64,000 bases of DNA from the NCBI GenBank assembly GCA_022647765.1, contig JALCLH010000005.1, positions 62,001-126,000 of the forward strand, written 5' to 3'. Under the pieces are notes generated by a model. That model did no database searches and was not told the DNA's origin. It saw nothing but the letters and a program-made list of their open reading frames with translations. Shown here in pieces: positions 57,187-64,000 of this stretch; position 1 is the first letter of the stretch; each line of letters opens with the position of its first letter. Source of the DNA: Acidipropionibacterium sp. GTDB taxonomy: Bacteria > Actinomycetota > Actinomycetes > Propionibacteriales > Propionibacteriaceae. The translations under genes and the position numbers were made by a program.

Positions 57187-58247
57187 ACTGTCTCTCTCCT
57201 GGTGAGTCTGACGATGAGGACGATGAGGTAGACGCCGCCGACGATCCCGGTGACCACTCCCACCGGATAGCTGTGGGGCAGCAGCCGGGACGCGATGATG
57301 TCGGAGCCGAGCACCATGGCCGACCCGACCAGGGCCGACGGCAGCAGATAGGAGCGTCCGGGGCCGACCAGGTTGGCGGCGATCGGCCCGCACAACAGCG
57401 AGACGAAGGCGATCGGCCCGGTGGTGGCGGTCGCGGTGGCCAGCATGACGACGCCGACCAGCATGATCGCGGTGCGGGTGGACCGGACGCGGACGCCGAG
57501 CCCGGCGGCGGCGTCCTCCCCGAGCCGCATGGTGTCCAGCGGACGGGACAGCGCGGCGATCGCCGGCAGGCCGATGGTCAGTATCACGGCGAGCGGCGCC
57601 AGGCCTGTGAATGTGGCTCCGTTGAGGCTGCCGGTGAGCCATCGGCTGGCGGCCTGGATGTCGTACTGGTTGCCGCGGATCATGATCCACATGGTCACGG
57701 CGTCGAACATCGAGCCGGTGGCGATCCCGATCAGGATGAGCCGGGAGGTGGCCCCGCGGCCCTGCCAGGCCAGTAGCGCTACGGCCAGGGCGGTGAGCAG
57801 CCCTCCGGCCACCGCCATCCCGGTGAGTGCCAGCCCGGAGGCGCCGAGCAGAATGATGCCGGCCACCGCGGCGGTATTCGCGCCGGCCGTGATGCCGATG
57901 ATGTCGGGGCTGGCCAGGGTGTTGCGCAACAGAATCTGGAAGCAGGCGCCGACCACGCCGAAGGCCGCGCCGGCCAGGATCGCGGTGGTTGCCCGGGGCA
58001 GCCGGAGCCGGCCGATGGTGAAGCTGGCACCCGGCACCTTCTGGCCGAGGATCACCCGGATCGCGTCGGCGGGGGAGTAGACGCGCTCCCCGATGCACAG
58101 GCTCACCATGAACAGGGTGAGGATCAGTAGCGAGAGGGCCAGGACCACCAGCAGCCAGCGCCGCTGGCGGCGATGACGACGGGCTCGCACCAGGCCGGCG
58201 GCGAGGGAACTGTCCCCGGCGGGGGCGGGGGTCGTGGTCGTGGTCAC
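57183..58247 (-). CDS. Ferric-siderophore ABC transporter permease (FecCD family)
   Basis: 354 residues from GTG 58247, overlapping the upstream permease stop. About ten helices. Landmarks: LRLPRATTAILAGAAFGVVGACFQ, TLASPDIIGITAGANTAA, GIATGSMFDAVTMW, WLTGSLNGATF, and the coupling region LGEDAAAGLGVRVRSTR, then GPIAFVSLLCGPIAANLVG. Forms a heterodimer with the next gene in the FepDG arrangement. It starts with a cytoplasmic basic segment before helix 1. Confidence 0.93.
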   Translation of the reverse strand: MTTTTTPAPAGDSSLAAGLVRARRHRRQRRWLLVVLALSLLILTLFMVSLCIGERVYSPADAIRVILGQKVPGASFTIGRLRLPRATTAILAGAAFGVVGACFQILLRNTLASPDIIGITAGANTAAVAGIILLGASGLALTGMAVAGGLLTALAVALLAWQGRGATSRLILIGIATGSMFDAVTMWIMIRGNQYDIQAASRWLTGSLNGATFTGLAPLAVILTIGLPAIAALSRPLDTMRLGEDAAAGLGVRVRSTRTAIMLVGVVMLATATATTGPIAFVSLLCGPIAANLVGPGRSYLLPSALVGSAMVLGSDIIASRLLPHSYPVGVVTGIVGGVYLIVLIVRLTRRETV

Positions 58248-59290
58248 AGCTCCCCCATCCGGCGGCCGCGCACCAGGGCGATGAAGACGGGGGCGCCGAT
58301 GATGGCCATCACGATGCCGACCTGGACCTCGGTGGGGCGGGTGATGATCCGGCCGACCACGTCGGCCACCAGCAGCAGCAACGGTCCGACCAGCACGCAC
58401 CAGGCGAGCACCCAGCGGTAGTCGGCGCCGACGATCGTGCGCACCGCGTGCGGCACAATGAGCCCGACGAAGGCGATCGGCCCCGCCAGAGCGGTGGATG
58501 CGGCGGCCAGCAGCACGGCCGAGGCGGCGATGAGCAGCCGGACGAGTCCCACGCGGAGGCCGAGCCCGGCGGCCAGCTCGTCCCCTAGGGCCAGGCTGTT
58601 CAGCGCTCGACCCGAGAAGGCGGCCATCGCGGCGCCGGCGATGAAGAAGGGCAGCACCTGGGCGATCTGGTCGAACCGCGCTCCGTCGATCCCGCCGGCC
58701 TCCCAGAACCGGAAGGTCTGCAGCAGCTCGGCGCGGGGCAGCAGCACCGCCTGGGTGACGCTGGTGAGGACGGCGGCCAGCACGGCTCCGGCCAGGGCCA
58801 GGCGCAGCGGGGTGGGGCGGCCGCGTCCCCCCGATCCGATCGCCCAGACCGCTGCGGCGGCGAGGCCGGCCCCCAGCACCGCCAGCCAGATGTACTCGCC
58901 GGGGGAGTCCAGGCCGATATAGGCCATCCCGACGACGATGAATACCGCGGCCCCCGCGTTGACTCCGAGGATGCCCGGGTCGGCCAGCGGGTTGCGGGTC
59001 ACCCCCTGCAACAGGGCTCCGGAAACGGCCAGCGCGGCGCCCACCAGAAGCCCGAGGACGGTCCGTGGCACCCTGGTGCGCACCGCCGCAGCGGCGAAGG
59101 TGTGCACCGAGGGATCGGTGAGCGCGGTCCACACCTGATCAAGCGGGACCGCCCGGGTACCCACCGCCACCGAGGCGGCGCAGGCGGCGATCAGGGCCGC
59201 CAGCACGGCCGCGAGGCCCCACAATCGGGCCGGTCTTCGCGACGCCGACCCGGTCGGGCCGGGCCGGGCGGCCTCCGCTGCACTGGTCAC
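58244..59290 (-). CDS. Ferric-siderophore ABC transporter permease (FecCD family)
   Basis: 348 residues from GTG 59290 (VTSAAEAARPG), 5 bp after the binding-protein gene. RVPRTVLGLLVGAALAVSGA, TRNPLADPGILGVNAGAA, FWEAGGIDGARFDQI, LGDELAAGLGLRVGLVR and GPIAFVGLIVPHAVR are all strong FecCD signatures. Partner of the second permease; both span the membrane and receive the siderophore from the binding protein. Confidence 0.93.
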   Translation of the reverse strand: MTSAAEAARPGPTGSASRRPARLWGLAAVLAALIAACAASVAVGTRAVPLDQVWTALTDPSVHTFAAAAVRTRVPRTVLGLLVGAALAVSGALLQGVTRNPLADPGILGVNAGAAVFIVVGMAYIGLDSPGEYIWLAVLGAGLAAAAVWAIGSGGRGRPTPLRLALAGAVLAAVLTSVTQAVLLPRAELLQTFRFWEAGGIDGARFDQIAQVLPFFIAGAAMAAFSGRALNSLALGDELAAGLGLRVGLVRLLIAASAVLLAAASTALAGPIAFVGLIVPHAVRTIVGADYRWVLAWCVLVGPLLLLVADVVGRIITRPTEVQVGIVMAIIGAPVFIALVRGRRMGEL

Positions 59291-59295
59291 CCGGG

Positions 59296-60399
59296 TCAGC
59301 TCAGCTTCCCGGCGGCCTCCGCGAGGGCCGCGGTGAAGGGTCCGACCTGGCTGGGGATCGACAGCACCGAGGGGGAGACCGCGGCGGCGAGCGCGGAGTT
59401 GTCCTGGATGACGGCCACCGATCCGCGCTTGATGGCGGGGACCTTCGAGAGCAGCGGATCCTTCTGGAGCTGCGGCAGCAGGGTCTTCGCGTCGCCGTAG
59501 CAGACGATGATCTCGACGTCGGAGAAGATGTCGGCCTTCTCCGAGGAGATCTCCTTGTAGAAGGCCGCTCCCTTGGACTGCGCGGCGATCGAGGCAGGAG
59601 TCTTGAGCCCGAGGTCGTTGAGGTAGGCGGCGCGGGCGTCGCCGGTGGTGTAGATGGTGACCGTGGACAGCTTCTTGGGGTCGAACCACATCATCGCGGC
59701 CGAGCGGCCCTTCAGACCCTTGTGCTGGGCGACGGCGTCGGCCATGTCCTTCTCGCAGCCGGCGATCACCTTCGCTCCTTCTGCGCTGCGGCCCATCGCC
59801 TTGGCGGTGACCTGCATCACGTCGCGCCAGGTGGCACCCCAGGGGATCTTCGAGGTGTAGGGGATGGTCGGCGCGATCTCGGAGAGGGTGGTGTACTGGG
59901 CCTTGGTCACTCCCGAGGAGATGCCGAGGATGAGGTCGGGATCGGTGTTCGCGATGGCTTCGGTGTCGATGGAGTCGGTCTCGTCGTAGGTCTTCGGCAT
60001 CTTGTCGCCGGTGCCGCCCAGCTTGGCGACCGCCTGGGCGGTCCAGGGGAGAAAGCCGTTCTTGTCGACGGGGCCGTAGTTGGCCTTCGGCATGCCGACC
60101 GGCAGGACGCCGAGGGCCAGGACGGCGTCCTCGCCGCTCCAGCCGGTGGTGGCGATCCGGGTCGGGGGCTTGGGGATCGTCGTGGTTCCCCAGGCGTGGC
60201 TGATGGTGACCGGGAACGGGCCGGCGACTCCGGCGGAGCCGGAGGCCGAACCCGATGCCGAGGGGGAGGCGGTCGATCCGGAGTCGGCGCCGCCGCAGGC
60301 CGACAGGGCCAGCAGGGCGCCGCCGCCGAGGGCGGCCGAGAATATCTGTCGCCGGCTCAGCGGCGCTGCAAGTGCAGGATGGTGACGCACGGGCTTCAC
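59296..60399 (-). CDS. Ferric-siderophore ABC transporter substrate-binding lipoprotein
   Basis: 367 residues from GTG 60399 (GAGGAG five bases upstream). Tat-like signal PLSRRQIFSAALGGGALLALSAC (SRRQIF matches the SRRxFL pattern) ending in lipobox LSAC, so it may be exported folded by Tat and lipidated. The body has the FecB/FhuD fold: ISHAWGTTTIPKPPTRIAT, PDLILGISSGVTKAQY, YGDAKTLLPQLQKDPLLSKV and SVLSIPSQVGPFTAALAEA. First gene of the operon, under the iron box at 60449. The siderophore is unknown. Confidence 0.93.
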   Translation of the reverse strand: MKPVRHHPALAAPLSRRQIFSAALGGGALLALSACGGADSGSTASPSASGSASGSAGVAGPFPVTISHAWGTTTIPKPPTRIATTGWSGEDAVLALGVLPVGMPKANYGPVDKNGFLPWTAQAVAKLGGTGDKMPKTYDETDSIDTEAIANTDPDLILGISSGVTKAQYTTLSEIAPTIPYTSKIPWGATWRDVMQVTAKAMGRSAEGAKVIAGCEKDMADAVAQHKGLKGRSAAMMWFDPKKLSTVTIYTTGDARAAYLNDLGLKTPASIAAQSKGAAFYKEISSEKADIFSDVEIIVCYGDAKTLLPQLQKDPLLSKVPAIKRGSVAVIQDNSALAAAVSPSVLSIPSQVGPFTAALAEAAGKLS

Positions 60400-60448
60400 G
60401 AGTCTCCTCGGGAACAGGGCGGGGCGCGGTGTTGCCCCGCCGGAACTA

Positions 60449-60467
60449 TTAGGTGAGCCTAGCCTTA
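60449..60467 (-). promoter_or_regulatory. DtxR/IdeR-type iron box
   Basis: 19-bp site TTAGGTGAGCCTAGCCTTA, matching the DtxR/IdeR consensus at 15 of 19 positions with the AGGTnAGnCTAnCCT core. It lies 50 bp before the GTG of the binding-protein gene, a normal repressor position. It predicts iron repression of the uptake operon. Confidence 0.88.
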
Positions 60468-60562
60468 CATAAATCTCCCGACAACCGTTGACAAGCCGAT
60501 ATGCGTAGGCAACGGCCGATGCGGGTGAACGGCACACCAGTTGTGAACACCTCCGGAAGGAA

Positions 60563-60577
60563 TGAGAATGAGACTCA
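60563..60577 (+). promoter_or_regulatory. Candidate Zur box before the CobW gene
   Basis: TGAGAATGAGACTCA matches the actinobacterial Zur pattern (TGAAAATGATTTTCA) at 11 of 15 positions, with inverted TGAG/CTCA ends. It lies 47 bp before the ATG at 60624. A zinc-repressed CobW-type chaperone is a standard Zur target in other bacteria. Confidence 0.5.
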
Positions 60578-60623
60578 TCAATGGAAGGTGCATGGACTGG
60601 ATGAGTGTCTTGAGGACGCCTGC

Positions 60624-61666
60624 ATGGCGAGATCACCGGTGAGCGCGTCGGGTGGGGAGAAGGTGCCGGTGATCGCCGTCACCGGCCATCTCGGCGCCGG
60701 GAAGACCAGCCTGCTCAATCATCTGCTGCGTCGGCGCGGCGCCCGGCTCGGCGTGGTGGTCAACGACTTCGGCGACATCAACGTCGACGCCGCGCTGGTC
60801 GCCGGCCAGGTCGATCGGGCCTCCTCGGTGGCCGGCGGCTGTCTGTGCTGCATGCCGCGCTCGGCCGGGCTGGACCGCGCGCTGTCCGATCTGGCCCGGC
60901 CCGGCATGGACCTGGACGCGATCGTGGTGGAGGCCAGCGGGGTGGCCGACCCGCCCGCCCTGGCCCGCCTGATCGCCTCCAGCTCGGTCCCCGGGGTCCG
61001 GATGGGCGGGGTGATCGAGGTGGTGGACGCCGTCAATGCCGCCAGCACCGTCGACACCGATCCCGAGCCGCCCTCGTCGTTACGCGACGGCGACCCTGGT
61101 CGCGGTGACCAAGACCGATCTGCTCGGCGGCGCCGAGCGTTCTGACGAGGAGTTCGACCGGATCCGGGAGCGGGTGGCCCGGGTCAACCCGATGGCTCAG
61201 GTGGTCCGGGCGCCGCATGGACGGCTCGATCCGGACCTCGTGCTCGACGTCGCCGACCATCCCGCGGATTCAGGAGGAGCTCCCGCTGGAGCCCGAAAAC
61301 CACGAGCACCACGTGCATGTCCACGCCCGATCTGCGAGCGTTGCGCTGCCCGGGCCGGTGAGCCCGGCCGCCCTGGTCGACCTCCTCGAATCCCCGCCGC
61401 AGGGGGCCTACCGGATGAAGGGCCGGGTCGGTGTGCGCACCCGGGGCGGGATGCGCGGCTACCTCGTCAACCTTGTCGGGCCACTGGTCCACATCGCACG
61501 TCTGCCCCGCCCGCCGGAGCCCTCCGGGGAGCTGGTGGCGATCGGCATGGATCTGGATCCTGATGCCGCCCGGGCGGCTCTGGCTGGAGTGGCCGGTTCC
61601 CCCGACGACCCGGTCGATGCCGCCGGGCTGGCCAGGCTGGAGCGCTACCGCCGCCTCAGCGGCTGA
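60624..61666 (+). CDS. CobW/COG0523 GTPase, probable zinc chaperone (two frame breaks)
   Basis: About 346 residues from ATG 60624. Walker A GHLGAGKTSLLNHLL (about 20-34), the CxCC metal motif in GGCLCCMP, VEASGVADPPALARL and, after the first break (near 61078), VAVTKTDLL (NKxD equivalent: TKTD). After a second one-base break near 61262 comes ENHEHHVHVHARS, a His-rich metal-loading stretch, and the CobW C-terminal domain (GAYRMKGRVGVRT, LVAIGMDLD). Zinc or other metal delivery coupled to GTP hydrolysis. Its own Zur-like box supports zinc. Confidence 0.85.
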
Positions 61667-61672
61667 ACGATG

Positions 61673-61748
61673 GTCCCGATCACTCCCGATAGGCCGTAGA
61701 CCGGCACTGCCGGTGCAGTTTCACGGCGTGTCGGGAGTGATCGGGCCA
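61673..61748. repeat. Family C intergenic palindrome, copy 2
   Basis: GGTCCCGATCACTCCCGATA and right arm GTCGGGAGTGATCGGGCC. It lies between the convergent CobW and ABC transporter genes. Immediately after it (61759-61788) is a 9-10-bp tandem repeat, GCGCAACCGG three times. Confidence 0.86.
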
Positions 61749-61795
61749 TCTGAGCGCGGCGCAACCGGGCGCAACCGGCGCAACCGGCCTATCGC

Positions 61796-63577
61796 TCAGG
61801 CGAGCCGCCAGTTCTCCGCCTCCTCCCGGGCCAGGCAGTAGTCCCGGTAGCGGCCCGGACGCCCGTACAGCTCCTCGTGGTTCCCGGTCTGGCAGACCGA
61901 GCCGTCCGGGTCGAGGACCACGATCTGGTCGGCGGACCGGATGGTGTTGAGCTTGTGGGCGATGACGATCAGGGTCGCGGTGCGGCGCATCCGCTCCATC
62001 GCCGCGACGATGTTCGCCTCGTTCTCCGGGTCCAGAGAGCTGGTGGCCTCGTCGAGCAGCACCACCCGGGCGTCCTTGAGCAGGGCGCGTGCGATCGACA
62101 CCCGCTGGCGCTCCCCGCCGGACAGGGCGCGCCCGCCCTCCCCGACCCGGGTCTGCCATCCGTCGGGCAGCCGGTCGACGATCTCGGTGACGCCGGCCAG
62201 CCGGGCGGCCTCGCGCACCTCCTCGTCGGTGGCGTCCTCCCGGCCGATCCGGATGTTGGCCTCCAGGGTGTCGTCGAACAGGTAGACGTCCTGGAAGACC
62301 ATGGACTCCCCGGCCATCAGGTCGGCCACCTTCTGCTCGCGGACGTCGGCCCCGCCGACCCGGACCGTCCCGGAGTCGACGTCGTGGAACCGTGCGATGA
62401 GCTTGGCGATGGTCGTCTTGCCCGACCCCGACGGCCCGACCAGGGCGCACATCCCGCCGGCTGGAACCTTGAGACTCACTGCGCGCAGCACCGGGGTGTC
62501 GGCGCGGTAGCCGAAGCCGACGTCGGCCAGCTCGACCTCGCCGGGCCTGGCGGCAGGGGACGAGGCGGCAGAGACCGAGGCGGAGTCGGAGGGCTCGGGG
62601 AGGGGCTGGGCGTCCAGGATCTCGTCGATCTGGTCCAGCTGGACCCGGCGGTCCTCCAGGCCGGAGGTGGACTCGCCGATCTCGTTGAGGGTCTGGGTGA
62701 AGCGCAGGGCCAGCCCGATGAAGGCGATGGTCTCCAGCGGCCCGAGCTTGCCGCCCAGGGCGAGATTGGCGGCGACCACGATGAGGGCGATGATGATCGA
62801 CTGGGCCACGACGCCGTTGAGCAGATTGGCCAGCAGACCCCACCACAGGTCGGTGCGCTGCGCCTTGAGGGCCTGCGCGTTGGCGTCCTCCAGCTCGGTG
62901 AACGAGGAGCTGCGCCCGGCCGAGCGCAGCGCTCCCTGGCATTGCGCGAACTCGACGATCCGGGAGCTCAGCTCCTCCTCGGCGGGCGTGCTGATCCGCT
63001 TGCCGTGAGTCAGGCAGCGCCGCGCGATGCGCAGCAGGATGGCGACCACCGGCACCGAGATCGCCAGCACGATGCCCAGCCGCCAGTCCCAGACCAGGGC
63101 GCCGATCATCATCACCAGGGCCGAGGTGACGGCGGTGATCAGCGGGGCGAGCTGATGGGCCAGCACCGAGCCGAGCATCAGCATCTCCTGGCTCACCAGC
63201 CGGGACAGCCGCCCGGACAGGGAGGGCCTGAACCAGCCCAGCGGCAGCTGGGCGATCCGGTCGCCGAGCCGACGGTAGACGGTGCGCAGCATGTCGAGGG
63301 CGGTGGTGTAGCCGACGATCGCCCCGTAGTAGTCGACGATCGCGCCGAGGGCGGCCAGCCCGGCGAAGACCCACAGCCAGCCGGCGATGCCCAGCCCCCA
63401 GGAGGCGGAGTGGGTGGACAGGGCCACCGAGGCGGGCAGCAGCAGGACCAGCGCGGCTCCCTTGATGACGCCGGAGACGACGCTGATCAGGCTCGAGCGG
63501 CGTAGCGTGCGCTGCCCCTCGGGGGAGACCAGCCGGGCGAAGCGCGGCATCATCCGCATGGTGCTGGTGGAACTCAT
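61796..63577 (-). CDS. ABC exporter-type half transporter (membrane plus ATPase), second subunit
   Basis: 593 residues from ATG 63577, overlapping the end of its upstream partner. Six helices in the first 300 residues (exporter fold), then an ATPase: [14 protein letters not shown] (Walker A), [16 protein letters not shown] (Q-loop), [35 protein letters not shown] and VIAHKLNTI. Type IV heterodimeric ABC, similar in build to IrtB and to multidrug exporters. Near the siderophore operon it could import or export a siderophore; that is inference. Convergent with the CobW gene. Confidence 0.88.
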   Translation of the reverse strand: MSSTSTMRMMPRFARLVSPEGQRTLRRSSLISVVSGVIKGAALVLLLPASVALSTHSASWGLGIAGWLWVFAGLAALGAIVDYYGAIVGYTTALDMLRTVYRRLGDRIAQLPLGWFRPSLSGRLSRLVSQEMLMLGSVLAHQLAPLITAVTSALVMMIGALVWDWRLGIVLAISVPVVAILLRIARRCLTHGKRISTPAEEELSSRIVEFAQCQGALRSAGRSSSFTELEDANAQALKAQRTDLWWGLLANLLNGVVAQSIIIALIVVAANLALGGKLGPLETIAFIGLALRFTQTLNEIGESTSGLEDRRVQLDQIDEILDAQPLPEPSDSASVSAASSPAARPGEVELADVGFGYRADTPVLRAVSLKVPAGGMCALVGPSGSGKTTIAKLIARFHDVDSGTVRVGGADVREQKVADLMAGESMVFQDVYLFDDTLEANIRIGREDATDEEVREAARLAGVTEIVDRLPDGWQTRVGEGGRALSGGERQRVSIARALLKDARVVLLDEATSSLDPENEANIVAAMERMRRTATLIVIAHKLNTIRSADQIVVLDPDGSVCQTGNHEELYGRPGRYRDYCLAREEAENWRLA

Positions 63578-64000
63578 GATCGGTTCTCCTCGGTGTGCGT
63601 CAGCGGCGCGTCGGATCCGGTGGTGTGCGCCCACAGGGACCGGTAGTGCGGCTCCTCGGCCAGCTCCCGGTGGGTGCCCTGGGCCACCACCCGGCCGCGC
63701 TCCATCACCACGATCCGGTCAGCGCCGATCACCGAGGCCGGCCGGTGGGCGATGACCAGGACGGTGCGGCCCTGCACCAGCCGGTCCAGGGCGCGCTGGA
63801 TCTCGGCCTCGGACTCGGGGTCGACGAAGGCGGTGGCCTCGTCCAGCAGCAGGATCGGGGCGTCGGCCAGGATGGCCCGGGCGATCGCGATCCGCTGGGT
63901 CTCGCCTCCCGACAGGTTGGTCCCGGCTCCGAGCACGGTGTCGTAGCCGTCGGGCAGGGCGGTGACGACGTCGTCGATCCGGGCGGCGCGGGCGGCCTCG
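63574..64000 (-). CDS. ABC exporter-type half transporter, first subunit (3' part only)
   Basis: The window holds the last 140 or so residues; the gene continues past 64000. Present: [16 protein letters not shown] signature, [19 protein letters not shown] (Walker B plus D-loop), [19 protein letters not shown], then a short tail ending HTEENRS. Its TGA overlaps the ATG of the second subunit. ATAFVD in the D-loop, in place of the usual ATSALD or ATSSLD, marks one subunit of several heterodimeric exporters, including the mycobacterial IrtA type. Confidence 0.88.
   Translation of the reverse strand, partial: EAARAARIDDVVTALPDGYDTVLGAGTNLSGGETQRIAIARAILADAPILLLDEATAFVDPESEAEIQRALDRLVQGRTVLVIAHRPASVIGADRIVVMERGRVVAQGTHRELAEEPHYRSLWAHTTGSDAPLTHTEENRS

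Noticed and set aside
61759-61788. CRISPR-like repeat after the CobW gene
   Set aside because: Only three contiguous 9-10-bp units (GCGCAACCGG) without spacers; a simple tandem repeat. No CRISPR array or cas gene is seen anywhere in the window.

Overview
The window is high-GC DNA (about 70% G+C, with GC-rich third codon positions and many GTG starts) from an actinobacterium. Mycothiol-linked genes (mycothione reductase, a maleylpyruvate-isomerase-like DinB protein), a bS22 mini-ribosomal protein, a coproporphyrin-type haem pathway and system II cytochrome c maturation all fit Actinobacteria. The fused ferrochelatase-ChdC gene and general gene content make Propionibacteriaceae the most likely family; that last step is inference.

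Layout. 1-2809: the end of an uncharacterised three-gene module that may belong to a defence or restriction locus. 2904-5927: a toxin-antitoxin pair, a TIGR01777 epimerase, a rhomboid protease and a P-loop kinase-like protein. 6110-10071: a TPP riboswitch controlling the thiamine ABC importer thiBPQ. 10190-13434: an IS3-family element sitting in the centre of an older palindrome, then a secreted protein/lipoprotein pair. 13603-26288: a ParB-like protein, a DinB protein, mutY and a large divergent haem cluster (leftward hemE-hemG-hemC-hemD-hemB-hemL, rightward hemA and fused hemH-hemQ). 26291-33558: a membrane protein, radA-disA, a VOC protein, a TIM-barrel isomerase, proline dehydrogenase and a CPBP protease. 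33673-44375: asd, proC, bS22, a glutaredoxin-like protein, a CobA/HemD fusion, a phosphatase, the ResA-CcdA-ResB-CcsB cytochrome c system and an unusual sigma-like/GerMN membrane protein. Much of this block follows the gene order I recall from mycobacteria. 44407-55341: an SDR, glpD, a CPA1 antiporter, ilvA-ilvD with an attenuator leader peptide, a DUF5134-like protein and mycothione reductase. 55371-64000: a siderophore uptake operon under a DtxR/IdeR-type iron box, a probable Zur-controlled CobW GTPase, and the end of a heterodimeric ABC exporter pair.

How the parts work together. Iron uptake, haem synthesis and c-type cytochrome assembly are all present, so the window is rich in iron and haem physiology. 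Biosynthetic control appears as RNA (TPP riboswitch, Val-Leu-Ile leader peptide before ilvD) and as metal-sensing operators (iron box, candidate Zur box) either side of 60.5 kb.

Two window-wide features stand out. First, intergenic palindromes of about 60-80 bp lie between many genes, mostly convergent ones; they fall into at least three dispersed families plus one perfect 60-bp palindrome. Second, about twenty reading-frame breaks occur in otherwise well-conserved genes, nearly all needing removal of one base. That pattern points to systematic single-base insertion errors in the assembly rather than gene decay, so I annotate these genes as intact but frame-broken in this copy. No tRNA, rRNA or CRISPR array was recognised.
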